Positions 1 to 8,940 are shown, counted from the stretch's first letter. The stretch is 64,000 nt of DNA from Verrucomicrobiota bacterium (GCA_023450935.1 JAEXGH010000029.1:62001-126000); one strand, 5' to 3'. The notes: generated by a model from the letters alone, not told the origin. Numbers and translations are program-made.

Positions 1-420
1 TCAAACAACTACAAAACAATTCTCTCCAATACGCTTGTTTTGGACGATGGACTCGCTTTCGCTATGGGAAGCGACGCAATCGACAACGATAAACTCGGCA
101 TAACCGCAGGCGCGGAAATTGCAATCGTGGTCTGGAACTCAAATAACGATACGGCTTTTGAAGGCGATAAATACTGTATTTTTACTCCTTCCATGACGTC
201 TACCGGAGAACTCTCAAAAGGCGACCAATGGATTGTGTATGCGGGAAGTTCGGGTGAAGATGAATTATTTTATCTTCAAAACAATTTTGCGGGCGGTAAA
301 GTTCCCGACTCGTTTACCATGCTTTCCAAAACGGTCGGGGCGGTGCCAGAGGCGGGGTATTGCGCGGCGTTATTAGGGTTGGCGGCGTTGGCGTTCGCTT
401 TCCGCCGCGCAAGAAAGTAG
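1..420 (+). CDS. PEP-CTERM protein, C-terminal part (5' cut by window edge)
   Basis: The frame is open to base 1, so only the last 139 residues are visible and the true start lies outside. The body is not recognisable. The C-terminus has the tripartite exosortase signal: a VPEAG motif, a hydrophobic segment of about 16 residues rich in Ala and Leu, and a basic RRARK end. Such tails direct secreted proteins to an exosortase-like transpeptidase for cell-surface anchoring. The next gene starts 4 bases after the stop codon, so the two are probably co-transcribed. Confidence 0.85.
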   Translation, partial: SNNYKTILSNTLVLDDGLAFAMGSDAIDNDKLGITAGAEIAIVVWNSNNDTAFEGDKYCIFTPSMTSTGELSKGDQWIVYAGSSGEDELFYLQNNFAGGKVPDSFTMLSKTVGAVPEAGYCAALLGLAALAFAFRRARK

Positions 421-424
421 TTTT

Positions 425-847
425 ATGAGCCGTTTGTTCGGTATGTTTGCGCTCGCGGTTGCTGGCGCGTTTCTTGTGCCGTGTTTCGGCGCCGAAAAAA
501 CGGAGAAGCTAAAGCTTGTGGCGGCTTACAGGCTCGACGGCGCGTGGTTTTTCCGCGTCTTCGATGGGCGTTCGGGCGATATTATAACGGTGAAACAGGG
601 CGTGCGCAACGGACGCGGTTTCGCCGTGGAAAATTACGACGAACCCGCGCAGACCGCAGTAGTTTCCACCCCCCACGGAAGATTTATTGTGTCGTTTAAG
701 CAAACCGAAGCCCAAACTCCCGCGGCTGACAATCCCGATGTTGCGCTTCCCCCAGCCCCGCAGGCTACGGCGCAGCCCGACTCCGAGCAATCGGCGGATA
801 CTGCAAAAACCGTTTCGCGCGCGCGCATTTTGGAGAACATAAAATAG
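425..847 (+). CDS. Small secreted protein of unknown function
   Basis: The 140-residue product starts with a clear signal peptide (about residues 1-22, ending near CFGA). A short beta-rich segment follows, then a Pro/Ala/Gln-rich low-complexity stretch (about residues 95-125) that looks like a periplasmic linker. No catalytic motif or lipobox is visible. It follows the PEP-CTERM gene by 4 bases. The ATG at 425 gives the signal peptide directly. I do not recognise a family. Confidence 0.7.
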   Translation: MSRLFGMFALAVAGAFLVPCFGAEKTEKLKLVAAYRLDGAWFFRVFDGRSGDIITVKQGVRNGRGFAVENYDEPAQTAVVSTPHGRFIVSFKQTEAQTPAADNPDVALPPAPQATAQPDSEQSADTAKTVSRARILENIK

Positions 848-958
848 TTTTCGGGGCCGAGAAAAACAAGGCGATTATATTTGGGGAACACGCCCTTATT
901 TGTGTAGGTGCAACAGGCGTCGGCAGGGAGTGCGCCCATTTGGCTCCCGTATAAAAAC

Positions 959-991
959 AAAAAACCCTTCGATGGATCTTCCACCGAAAGG
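959..991 (-). terminator. Rho-independent terminator after tRNA-Pro
   Basis: On the minus strand an 11-bp stem (981-991 with 965-975, including G-U pairs) closes a 5-base loop and is followed by a run of six T. It lies 4 bases beyond the 3' end of the tRNA gene. Confidence 0.8.
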
Positions 992-995
992 TTTT

Positions 996-1069
996 TCGGG
1001 CCAGTGAGGATCGAACTCACGACCTTTCGCACCCCATGCGAACGCGCTACCAGTCTGCGCTATGGCCCG
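996..1069 (-). tRNA. tRNA-Pro (anticodon GGG)
   Basis: The minus strand folds into a full cloverleaf. The acceptor stem CGGGCCA pairs with TGGCCCG and has the C1-G72 pair typical of bacterial tRNA-Pro. The anticodon stem TTCGC/GCGAA carries loop ATGGGGT, giving anticodon GGG, and the T arm contains TTCGATC. The 3' CCA is not encoded, unlike the tRNA-Val in this window. Confidence 0.95.
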
Positions 1070-1121
1070 TAAATAATTCCATATATATTTCACCTTTTCA
1101 GCGGTTTATCAAGCTTTTTTT

Positions 1122-3818
1122 TCAATTATCTATTCCCGCGCGCCCCGACAACGCTATCAGCGAACGCGCAAACGTCCGCTGGAGCCCGCACCAAGATTTA
1201 TACGCCTCCTGAGCGAATTCCTGCTGAGGGTCGCGCTGCCCATAGGCGCGCAGGTAGACAGCCTCCCGCAAAAATTCGAGGCGCGAAAGGTGATCGCGGA
1301 AGGCTTTGTCCAGCACATACAAGACAAGTCCGCGCCCGCCTTTTTCTTTCGCAAAAGGGCCTTTTTCAAAAAGCGCGGCGACTTTCTCGTTCAGTTTTCG
1401 GCGGATTTCGTTTTTTGGTAGTCCGTCAAGCTCCATAGGGAGAATGCTCAAAGAATAGTCGCAAAAAAGCGCATTGCAGAATTTTGAAACGGCGTCCTGC
1501 GATATGTCCATATCGTTGGCGGGCAGGTTTGTATCGACACATGAGGCTATTTCGGCGTCCAAAAGCGGCAGAAGTGCGTAGCCGAGCTTTTCGGCAGACA
1601 TGATATTGTCGCGCATGGAGTAGACAATGTTGCGGTGCGTGTTTACGGGCGCGTCCAGCTTCAGCAGCTCCTTCCGCGCCGAGAAGTTCAGGTCTTCCGC
1701 CTTTTTCTGCGCCGCCGCGATTATCGACGGGAACAGGCTGCTTGAAAATGCCGCGCCCTCTATATGTTTTTGCTTAATCGAATCTTTCAGGAACGACACA
1801 TCGGCGTAGACTCTAAAAAGCGTGTCTTCGAAAGAGGCGAAAAAGCGGACTGCGCCCCTGTCGCCCTGACGCGCGCAACGTCCCGCGAGCTGCCTGTCAA
1901 CGCGCACGCTTTGGCAGTGTTCCGCGCCTATTACGAGCAGTCCGCCCAACTCCTCCACGCCTTTGCCGAGCTTGATGTCGGTGCCGCGCCCTGCCATGTT
2001 TGTGGAAATTGTAACCGTGCCCATTTGCCCCGCACGTGCGATGATTCCCGCTTCGAGCTCGTCGTTTGTAGCGTTGAGTTTGTTGTGCGGGATATGTCTG
2101 ATTTTTAACATTCGCGACAACACTTCCGAGTCGTCAACCGACGCCGTTACCGCAAGCACGGGCTGCCCGACTGCCTTCGCGCGGACTATTTCGTCGATTA
2201 TTGCGTTGAATTTTTCCCTGCGCGTGAGGTATATGAGGTCGGGCAACTGCTTCCTTATGCAGGGCTTGTTCGGCGGAATGCGCACGGCCTTCATTCCGTA
2301 GATTTCGCGGAACTCGTCGGCTTCGCTCATTGCCGTTGCCGTCATTCCCGCGATTTTTTCGAACATCTTAAAGAAATTTTGTATGCTGATTGTCGCGTAT
2401 GTGGTATTTTCCGACTCTATATTGACGCGCTCCTTTGCCTCCACCGCTTGATGGAGATAGTCGTTCCAGCGGCGGCCCTCCATGACGCGTCCCGTGTTTG
2501 GGTCTATTATCTCCACTTTGCCGTCTTTTACAATGTAGTCCACGTTTTTTTCGTAGAGCGTATATGCCTGAAGCAGCTTGTTGAGGGCGAAGACCCTGTC
2601 GGTGCTTTCGGCGAACTGCCGTTGTTTTGCGCGGACGGCGTCGTTTTTGCGGGGGGCGTCCATCGACTTGTCGCGCAGTATCGACTTTATGTCGGCTTCT
2701 ATATCGTTTACCAGAAACATCGAGCCGCCGAAAAAGTTCTGTCCCAATTCCGTGAAAGTCGCCGTTTTGTTTTTCTCGTTTGCGGCGTAATACATGCCGT
2801 TTTTGAGCTCGTGGGCTAAAACCTTGTTGCAGTCGGCTGCCATATTGAGCTTGAGCCGTTCGAAACGCTTGCGCACGCCGCCGTTTTTGAGTATCTGCAA
2901 AAGCTGCCTGTTGCGCGGCGAGCACGAATAAATTTTGTAGAGGTCGTTGAAATTTTCGTCGGTCAGCGCGTTTTCGCGTTCGGCGCGGCGGAATTTTTCG
3001 GCGAGCTGCGCGCAGAGTTTTTGCTGGCTGTCAACTATCCGCTCTATGGGCGCGAGCAGATCGGAGAACGGGTTCGCGCCAGCGTCTTCGTCTTCGCCCG
3101 AAATAATCAGGGGCGTGCGGGCTTCGTCTATTAGAATGGAATCGGCTTCGTCTATCAGGCAGTAGAAAAAACCGCGCTGGACTTTGTCGGAAATCTCGCT
3201 TGTAGAAGAATTGTCGCGCAGGTAGTCGAACCCGAATTCGCTCGAAGTGCCGTAGGTGATGTCGGCGGCGTAGGCGCGTTTTTTGTCGTCGTCGGACTGG
3301 TTCGCGTAGACGTATGCGCACGAAAGCCCCAACATATTGTATAGCGCGCCCATCCACTGGCTGTCGCGCTTTGCAAGATATTCGTTTACGGTTGCAATGT
3401 AGCAGCCGCGCCCGAACAGCGCGTTCATATATGCGGGAAGTGTTGCTATAAGCGTTTTGCCTTCGCCCGTGGAAACTTCGGCAACCATGTTGCGCCACAA
3501 AGCCAAGCCCGCCACAAGCTGGACGTCGAAGTGGACCATGTCCCATTTTTGCGGAATCGAGCATACGCTGACCTCGCGCCCCACAAGCCTGCGCGCGGCG
3601 TTTTTTACAAGCGCGAACGCCTGCGGCACGATTTTTTCGGGCGAAGTCCCCGCGGCGAGCGCGCGCTTGAATTCGCCTGTTTTCGCGGGTAAATCGGCGT
3701 CGGAAAGCACGGTGTATTGCGCCTCGAGTTCGTTGATTTTGGCGACGGTTTTCTTCGCCTGTTTGAGAAAGTTTTTGTTTTCGGGATCTCCGAATATGAA
3801 TGAAATTAAATCGAACAT
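1122..3818 (-). CDS. secA: Preprotein translocase ATPase SecA (divergent)
   Basis: This is the SecA motor that pushes unfolded preproteins through SecYEG. Visible motifs are Walker A (STGEGKT, about residues 116-122), the DEAD-type LIDEAD box, GMTATA, and the second ATPase half with NMAGRGTDI and QLAGRCARQGD. The start MFDLISF at 3818 matches the usual SecA N-terminus; the longer GTG frame to 3851 is less likely. At about 898 residues it lacks the C-terminal zinc-binding CxC...HC tail. The usual HESRRID segment is altered to HCQSVRVD. It lies upstream of tRNA-Pro with no other gene in the unit. It could be the housekeeping SecA of a divergent lineage or a second copy. Confidence 0.93.
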   Translation of the reverse strand: MFDLISFIFGDPENKNFLKQAKKTVAKINELEAQYTVLSDADLPAKTGEFKRALAAGTSPEKIVPQAFALVKNAARRLVGREVSVCSIPQKWDMVHFDVQLVAGLALWRNMVAEVSTGEGKTLIATLPAYMNALFGRGCYIATVNEYLAKRDSQWMGALYNMLGLSCAYVYANQSDDDKKRAYAADITYGTSSEFGFDYLRDNSSTSEISDKVQRGFFYCLIDEADSILIDEARTPLIISGEDEDAGANPFSDLLAPIERIVDSQQKLCAQLAEKFRRAERENALTDENFNDLYKIYSCSPRNRQLLQILKNGGVRKRFERLKLNMAADCNKVLAHELKNGMYYAANEKNKTATFTELGQNFFGGSMFLVNDIEADIKSILRDKSMDAPRKNDAVRAKQRQFAESTDRVFALNKLLQAYTLYEKNVDYIVKDGKVEIIDPNTGRVMEGRRWNDYLHQAVEAKERVNIESENTTYATISIQNFFKMFEKIAGMTATAMSEADEFREIYGMKAVRIPPNKPCIRKQLPDLIYLTRREKFNAIIDEIVRAKAVGQPVLAVTASVDDSEVLSRMLKIRHIPHNKLNATNDELEAGIIARAGQMGTVTISTNMAGRGTDIKLGKGVEELGGLLVIGAEHCQSVRVDRQLAGRCARQGDRGAVRFFASFEDTLFRVYADVSFLKDSIKQKHIEGAAFSSSLFPSIIAAAQKKAEDLNFSARKELLKLDAPVNTHRNIVYSMRDNIMSAEKLGYALLPLLDAEIASCVDTNLPANDMDISQDAVSKFCNALFCDYSLSILPMELDGLPKNEIRRKLNEKVAALFEKGPFAKEKGGRGLVLYVLDKAFRDHLSRLEFLREAVYLRAYGQRDPQQEFAQEAYKSWCGLQRTFARSLIALSGRAGIDN

Positions 3819-3908
3819 ACAAATTTTTTTACGGTTATGCGATGCCGACACCGCGCATTTTCCCCAATGCGCCGACGCCTGCTGTGGACGGAATTGTGCA
3901 CGTTCGGC

Positions 3909-4256
3909 TCAGATTAGAAAAACCGTGTATGTTCTGATATTGGGCGATACAAATTGCGAAACGTTTTGCGCGTCAACATGCAACGTTTCAGATTTGTCGA
4001 ATATCGGTAGGCGTATTTTCTGAGCAATCCAGTAGTCATTGCCCGTTGATGCCCCGTCGAACGGATTTCCCCGCCGCAGTTTTTGAATCAACGGCGCGCA
4101 GGATTCGTTCGAGAAATCGCATTTGACGAAATCCGCTGCCGCCGTGTAGAACGCCTTTTCGATGGACAGATTTTTCTGTGTGTCGGGCGCGCCGCTTTTG
4201 AAAAGCCCCGCAACCGCCAACAGCGTATAGATAAATAGTAATACAAATCTGAACAC
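3909..4256 (-). CDS. Putative small membrane-anchored protein
   Basis: A minus-strand frame read from a GTG at 4256 gives about 115 residues. It opens with one hydrophobic N-terminal helix (about residues 1-18), followed by a polar domain with two Cys (CDFSNESC) and no recognised motif. The frame is open to 4391, but the upstream part overlaps the sequence just before tRNA-Ser and has poor coding character. It sits about 90 bases upstream of secA on the same strand. I do not recognise a family and the start codon is uncertain. Confidence 0.45.
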   Translation of the reverse strand: MFRFVLLFIYTLLAVAGLFKSGAPDTQKNLSIEKAFYTAAADFVKCDFSNESCAPLIQKLRRGNPFDGASTGNDYWIAQKIRLPIFDKSETLHVDAQNVSQFVSPNIRTYTVFLI

Positions 4257-4432
4257 GATGGGTATTATCGTGGGGCGGGGCGCGCGGCTGTCAAGAAAAA
4301 AGCCGAAAATTGCGGCGTGCGGCGCGTGGCGCGAAAAAATCTGGTTGTTGTAAAGACGGGAGGGGGAAGGCCATGGTAAAAAAGCTTGCAAGCGCAGATG
4401 AATTTTGCTTGAAAGGGGGGAGAATATTTCGA

Positions 4433-4517
4433 GGAGAGATGGCAGAGTGGTCGATCGCGGCGGTCTTGAAAACCGTTGAGCCGCAAGGCTCCGGGGGTTC
4501 GAATCCCTCTCTCTCCG
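4433..4517 (+). tRNA. tRNA-Ser (anticodon TGA)
   Basis: A class II cloverleaf with acceptor GGAGAGA/TCTCTCC and discriminator G. The anticodon stem CGGT/ACCG has loop CTTGAAA, giving anticodon TGA. A long variable arm (TTGAGCCGCAAGGCTCCG) is present, as expected for serine. CCA is not encoded. Confidence 0.95.
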
Positions 4518-4530
4518 AGGAAGTTATGAA

Positions 4531-4561
4531 AAACGCGAAGTCTTCGGACTTCGCGTTTTTT
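4531..4561 (+). terminator. Terminator after tRNA-Ser
   Basis: A perfect 12-bp stem (4531-4542 with 4547-4558) closed by a TTCG tetraloop and followed by T residues, 13 bases after the tRNA. Confidence 0.85.
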
Positions 4562-4627
4562 GGTGTTTGTGGGTGGAAATTTCGGACAGTTAACAGTTGT
4601 CCAACGGGAGGTTTTACGCTCGTTTTG

Positions 4628-6076
4628 TTATTTGATTCTTATCAGGTAGGTTGAAAACGGCGTCATTGAAAGAACTTTATTTTCGGAAAGGACTGTATTG
4701 ATTTCTGTAAAAATATAGTCGCGGTCTATAACGAGAACCGATTCTGCTTCGCCTTCAAACTCCAGTTTTACATTTCTGCTTTTTGTCGAGTAATTGGCAA
4801 TCAGCAATGCCTTTTGGTCTTTTTGAGTGTTTGTTGCCGCGCACATAAACAGGTTTTCATTTTGCAGGTTTGGCGTTTCCACGCACTCGCCGAGTTTGTA
4901 GAGGTCGTTGTATGCCTTGAAGGCGAAGAAAGGTTTTGTGTATGTGAGCGATGGAAATTCGAACAGTCCGCAGTAGGTGCGACTGGGGGTTGCATCGTAA
5001 TACATTGCCTTGTCAATGCTACCGCGCTGCATTGCGCAGAAAGCCGCCGCGCACATCGTCGCGCCCACATTGTTGCGCAACTGTGGTTGGCGCGAATTGA
5101 GAGAATAGTTCCATTCGTCGAAAATACTTTCCGTTTTGGTGAGTCCGGCGGCGTCGAGCTTTTTGCGGACGTAATCGGCATGGGCTACAATTTCAAGCGG
5201 CTGGTCGGAATACAAGTGCCAAGAGAAGAAGTCGAGCGGGACAGGGTCGGCTTTGTCTGACGCCATTTTAACGAAGTCATCGAACCATTCAAGCACGCCG
5301 AGCCCGCGCGTGGGGCAGTCTTCTATTTTTCGCGTGATTTCGAAAAAACCGCAGTGACCGAATCCGCCTATTTTCAAGTGGGGAAATTTAGTTTTCAAAT
5401 ATTTTGCTACCGTTTTATAGAAATCGAGAAACTCTTTGCGCGAGCCTTTCCACATCATTTTGTTTTCGGGTTCGTTCCATATTTCCCAGTATTCGATATT
5501 GTATTTTACGCCGTTTGCCCAGCCTTGGGTGTAATGTTTAATTATCCCTTCGCAGATTTTCGCCCACTTGAGATAGTCTTTGGGCGGAAAAATTCTATAC
5601 GCCTTCAGCCTGTGCGAATTTTCAATGGTAGTTCCCAAGCGGTAGAAAATTTTGGCGGGAGTTTTTTCGAAACTTTTGAGGTAGGCGTCGGTAAAAGTAA
5701 AGTCGTATGAAGCGGGGTCTTCGGGATCTGCGTCGAAATTGCGGAAGATGTTGGGAACGTCTATGTAGACATTGCCGCCGAACGCGCCGGCGGTGTCGTG
5801 TGTTCTCACAAACGGGAAGCCCGCTTCGCGGAATTCGGGGAAGTCGCCGTTGTGGCGGACAGGCGAATTGTTTACGCCGTGCAGGGGTTTGATTTTCCCG
5901 CAGGTTTTGTTCCAGTCGATTTTAGCCGAAAGGTTCGAGTTGACTTGATTGGCGACTTTCATTGTCATCGCGTAGTAGTCTACGGCGGGCTGCTTGACGG
6001 TTTCGGCGGCGAAAGAGTAGAACGCGCAACACGCGGCGAGTGCACAGTCAAGAAATTTTATCGTGACTTTATTCAT
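4628..6076 (-). CDS. Secreted GH39-like glycoside hydrolase
   Basis: The 482-residue protein begins with a signal peptide (about 1-24) and continues as a clan GH-A type (beta/alpha)8 glycosidase. The segment YWEIWNEPE (about 196-204) carries the expected acid/base Glu in the NEP motif. A later strand with FDEWN (about residue 317) offers the nucleophile Glu. The C-terminal 80 residues look like a small beta-sandwich domain. This arrangement fits family 39-type beta-xylosidases and relatives, probably periplasmic, acting on plant or host glycans. The exact family and substrate are not certain. It is a single gene on the minus strand. Confidence 0.75.
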   Translation of the reverse strand: MNKVTIKFLDCALAACCAFYSFAAETVKQPAVDYYAMTMKVANQVNSNLSAKIDWNKTCGKIKPLHGVNNSPVRHNGDFPEFREAGFPFVRTHDTAGAFGGNVYIDVPNIFRNFDADPEDPASYDFTFTDAYLKSFEKTPAKIFYRLGTTIENSHRLKAYRIFPPKDYLKWAKICEGIIKHYTQGWANGVKYNIEYWEIWNEPENKMMWKGSRKEFLDFYKTVAKYLKTKFPHLKIGGFGHCGFFEITRKIEDCPTRGLGVLEWFDDFVKMASDKADPVPLDFFSWHLYSDQPLEIVAHADYVRKKLDAAGLTKTESIFDEWNYSLNSRQPQLRNNVGATMCAAAFCAMQRGSIDKAMYYDATPSRTYCGLFEFPSLTYTKPFFAFKAYNDLYKLGECVETPNLQNENLFMCAATNTQKDQKALLIANYSTKSRNVKLEFEGEAESVLVIDRDYIFTEINTVLSENKVLSMTPFSTYLIRIK

Positions 6077-6212
6077 AATTAACTTTCTTTTTCAATTAGT
6101 CGGTGGTGTTGGGTCCCGTCCACATCTACGGACGGCAACACGGCGTAAAGTTTCTTGTATTGTTTGGGAAATGTCAATTCAATAATAATTTGATACCCAC
6201 AAGTAAACGGAC

Positions 6213-6238
6213 AAAAAAGGCGAAGCGCGGGCTTCGTC
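6213..6238 (-). terminator. Possible terminator downstream of a mini-ORF
   Basis: On the minus strand CGAAGC-CCGC-GCTTCG forms a 6-bp hairpin followed within two bases by a run of six T. It lies about 35 bases after the stop codon of the 28-residue ORF at 6273-6359. Confidence 0.5.
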
Positions 6239-6272
6239 TTCGGTGTTTACGTTTGGGATTTTCTCAGCAACG

Positions 6273-6359
6273 TTATTCGTGTATTTTGAGATTATCCATT
6301 GCCTGTATTGTGTTTGAAAGGCAGATTGCCGCAAGCGCAGCCGACAACAATTTTTTCAT
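6273..6359 (-). CDS. Possible 28-residue exported mini-protein or gene remnant
   Basis: An ATG at 6359 opens a 28-codon frame ending in TAA. Its first 20 residues form a textbook signal peptide (MKKLLSAALAAICL, then NTIQA before the likely cleavage site), leaving only an 8-residue mature tail. A hairpin and T-run follow at 6213-6238. It is either a very small secreted peptide or the 5' remnant of a deleted secreted-protein gene. The rest of the 466-base gap between the GH39-like and DUF4405 genes shows no other gene. Confidence 0.4.
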   Translation of the reverse strand: MKKLLSAALAAICLSNTIQAMDNLKIHE

Positions 6360-6503
6360 AAAGCGTCTCTTTGTTTTTCCGAAATATTATCGGAAAGCGT
6401 CGAAAAAGTAAATATGCGTTCGGGGCGAAAACTTGCCCGATTCTGCCGTTTCGCATTTTTTGCGGCACGGCAGTTTTGGGCAGATTTTTGCGCGAAGTGT
6501 GTA

Positions 6504-6532
6504 TTTACATTGTTCAAAACGTGTGATAATCT
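6504..6532 (+). promoter_or_regulatory. Sigma70-type promoter for the redox operon
   Basis: TTTACA (6504-6509) and TAATCT (6527-6532) are separated by 17 bases. The predicted start of transcription is only about 5 bases before the ATG at 6544, so the message may be leaderless. This was read by eye. Confidence 0.5.
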
Positions 6533-6543
6533 TTTTGCAGATT

Positions 6544-7188
6544 ATGAAAGCGAAGCGTTTGTTCAGATTCATGTTAGACTTCACAATGTTGTCGGCTCTG
6601 CTTGCGGCGTTGGCGTATTGCATAACGGGGGCGCAAATGCACGAATACTTCGGGCTTGCGGCGGTGTTGCTTTTTGCCGCGCACAACGTTCTGAACGGAA
6701 GGTGGTATGCGGGGCTAATGCGCGGGCGATACGGTGCGTTCAGAATTTTGTCGGTGTCGGTAAATTTGATGTTGGCGGTTCTGGCGGTTGCGGTTTTCGT
6801 AAGCGGGGCGATGTTGTCGGAATACGTTTTCGGCTTCGGCGGGGCATCGATGGAGGTTCGACAGATTCATTCCATTTGTGCGAACTGGCTGTTCGTTTTG
6901 GCGGGCGCGCATTGGGGGTTTCATTGGAAATTGTCGCTTAAAACTCCGTTGCAGAGGGTAAATGCTGTTATTTTTGCGTGTTTTGCGGCATACGGTGTTC
7001 ATGCGTGGTTTCAGCGGAATATGTTCGAAAAACTTTTTTGCGGATACTCGTTCGATTTCTGGAACGGGGAATCGCCTGCGGGGCTTTTGTTTCTGCAGAA
7101 TATGGGTGTGTTTTCCCTCGCGGCATTTCTTGCGTGGCTGCTTGTGCGCTTCGCGAAATTTAAAAACAAACAAAAGGAGGCAAAATGA
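6544..7188 (+). CDS. DUF4405-type membrane protein
   Basis: The 214-residue protein has about five hydrophobic helices. His residues placed in or next to helices (AHNVLNGRW, QIHSICANW, GAHWGFHWK) resemble b-type heme ligands of the DUF4405 / cytochrome b-like family. ATG 6544 is preferred because the in-frame extension upstream runs through the promoter. No Shine-Dalgarno sequence is visible. The stop overlaps the start of the alcohol dehydrogenase gene (ATGA), so it is the first gene of a four-gene unit. The role is probably membrane electron transfer, by inference only. Confidence 0.7.
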   Translation: MKAKRLFRFMLDFTMLSALLAALAYCITGAQMHEYFGLAAVLLFAAHNVLNGRWYAGLMRGRYGAFRILSVSVNLMLAVLAVAVFVSGAMLSEYVFGFGGASMEVRQIHSICANWLFVLAGAHWGFHWKLSLKTPLQRVNAVIFACFAAYGVHAWFQRNMFEKLFCGYSFDFWNGESPAGLLFLQNMGVFSLAAFLAWLLVRFAKFKNKQKEAK

Positions 7189-8357
7189 AGGGTTTTGTAA
7201 ACTACATACCTGCCAAATTCATCTTCGGGAGCGGCTCTTTTGAAAAACTTCGCGCCGAAAAACTGCCGTGGAAAAAGGCGTTGGTCGTAATTTCGAACGG
7301 GAAATCGACGCGCGCAAACGGCTATCTGGCGCGCCTTGAAAAGCAGCTCGACGAAATGGGAATAGCCCGCGCCGTGTTCGACAAAGTGGAGGCGAATCCG
7401 CTCAAGTCTACCGTAATGAAAGGCGCGGAATTTGCGCGCGAAAACAAGTGCGATTTCGTCGTAGCCCTCGGCGGAGGAAGCGTTATGGACGCCTCAAAGG
7501 CGATAGCCGCAATGGCTGTAAACGACGGCGACTTGTGGGACTACATTCTATTCGGCAAGGGCGGAAAAAAGCCGTTTAAAAATCCCGCGCTGCCGCTTGT
7601 GGCAATCTCGACTACGGCGGGAACGGGTTCGGAGTTGGACGCGGGCGGCGTAATAACAAACCCCGAAACGAACGAGAAAACGGCAGTTTTGGGAGAATCG
7701 CTTTTCCCGCGCCTTTCGATAGTAGACCCCGAACTCACTGTTAGCGTGCCGCCGCGCTGGACGGCGTATCAGGGCTTCGACGCGCTTTTCCACAGCGTGG
7801 AGGGCTACGTTTCCAAGGGCGCAAATCCGATGTCAGACCTGTATGCGCTCGGCGCGATTGAGAACGTTGCGCGCTTCCTGCCCAGAGCCGTAAAGGACGG
7901 CAAAGACCTCGAGGCGCGCGAGCACGTCTCGTTCGGTAATTCGCTTTCGGGAATGGTTATGACTGTAGGTTCGTGCACGAGCGAGCATTCCCTCGAGCAC
8001 GCCCTCAGCGCGTTCCATCAGGAGCTTCCGCACGGCGCGGGGCTTATCATGATAAGCGTTGCGTATTTTTCGGCGTGGATAGAGCGCGGCGTCTGCGGCG
8101 AGCGTTTCGTGAAAATGGCGCGCGCCATGGGAATGGAGAACGCCGACAAACCCGAAGACTTCATTGCGGCACTCAAAAAGCTGCAGGCGGACTGCGGCGT
8201 TGCCGACCTGAAGATGTCAGACTACGGAATTTCGCCCGACGAGTTCGAGAAATTCGCCGAGAATGCGAAATCGTCAATGAGTTTCCTATTCGTAAACGAC
8301 AGGTTCGACTTGTCTATTGCCGACTGTGTTTCAATCTACGAAAAATCGTTCAGATAA
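7185..8357 (+). CDS. Iron-containing alcohol dehydrogenase
   Basis: A 390-residue group III alcohol dehydrogenase of normal length. The nucleotide-binding GGGSVMDASK segment is near residues 96-106. The metal ligands are visible as Asp and His in GFDALFHSVE and two His in EHALSAFHQELPHG. Such enzymes interconvert aldehydes or ketones and alcohols with NAD(P)H. A GGAGG Shine-Dalgarno sequence lies at the end of the upstream gene, and the start overlaps its stop. The exported flavodoxin follows 1 base later. The AraC-type regulator at 10048 may control the unit. Confidence 0.9.
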   Translation: MKGFVNYIPAKFIFGSGSFEKLRAEKLPWKKALVVISNGKSTRANGYLARLEKQLDEMGIARAVFDKVEANPLKSTVMKGAEFARENKCDFVVALGGGSVMDASKAIAAMAVNDGDLWDYILFGKGGKKPFKNPALPLVAISTTAGTGSELDAGGVITNPETNEKTAVLGESLFPRLSIVDPELTVSVPPRWTAYQGFDALFHSVEGYVSKGANPMSDLYALGAIENVARFLPRAVKDGKDLEAREHVSFGNSLSGMVMTVGSCTSEHSLEHALSAFHQELPHGAGLIMISVAYFSAWIERGVCGERFVKMARAMGMENADKPEDFIAALKKLQADCGVADLKMSDYGISPDEFEKFAENAKSSMSFLFVNDRFDLSIADCVSIYEKSFR

Positions 8358-8358
8358 A

Positions 8359-8922
8359 ATGGAAAGAAAAACATTCGTAAAAATGCTGCCCGCCGCCGCG
8401 CTTTTTGCGGCTTTATCGGCGGTAGCGGAGGCGCAACACAAAGGAGGCAAAATGCTGGTTGTATACTATTCATGGAGCGGCAACACGCGGAAAATCGCAA
8501 ACTACATAAAGAGCCTGACGGGCGCGGACATCGTTGAAATCGCGCCCGAAACGCCGTATTCCGCCGACTATAACGAGACCGTAAAAACTGCGAAACGCGA
8601 AAACGACGCCGAGTTTTTACGCCCCATCAAAAACGGGAAAATCGACCTGTCGAAATACGACACCGTTTTCGTGGGTTCGCCCAACTGGTGGGGAACGGTC
8701 GCCGCGCCAGTGAGAACGTTTTTGCACGAAAACGATTTTTCGGGCAAGACGGTTGCGCTTTTTATGACGCACGAGGGCAGCCGCTTGGGGCGCGCCGAAG
8801 GCGACGTGAAAAAGCTTTGCCCGAAGTCGAAATTTACCGCGGCGTTGCCCGTCCGCGGCGGCTCTGTAGGCGGGGCGCAAAAGACTGTCGAAAGCTGGCT
8901 GAAATCAATCGCGGCATTTTAA
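8359..8922 (+). CDS. Exported flavodoxin (Flavodoxin_4-like)
   Basis: The 187-residue protein starts with a signal peptide (about 1-25, AVAEAQ cleavage). The FMN phosphate loop follows as SWSGNTRKIA. The FMN ring-contact segments are GSPNWWGTVAAP and MTHEGSRLG. The fold matches the long-chain flavodoxin-like family often exported by gut bacteria. It starts 1 base after the alcohol dehydrogenase stop and probably works with it or with the DUF4405 protein. An internal GGAGG-preceded ATG at 8451 would give a cytosolic form without the signal peptide. Confidence 0.85.
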   Translation: MERKTFVKMLPAAALFAALSAVAEAQHKGGKMLVVYYSWSGNTRKIANYIKSLTGADIVEIAPETPYSADYNETVKTAKRENDAEFLRPIKNGKIDLSKYDTVFVGSPNWWGTVAAPVRTFLHENDFSGKTVALFMTHEGSRLGRAEGDVKKLCPKSKFTAALPVRGGSVGGAQKTVESWLKSIAAF

Positions 8923-8940
8923 TCTTTAACCCGAATCGTC

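Noticed and set aside
3031..3822. 263-codon minus-strand frame within secA
   Set aside because: Arg-rich shadow in another frame of secA.
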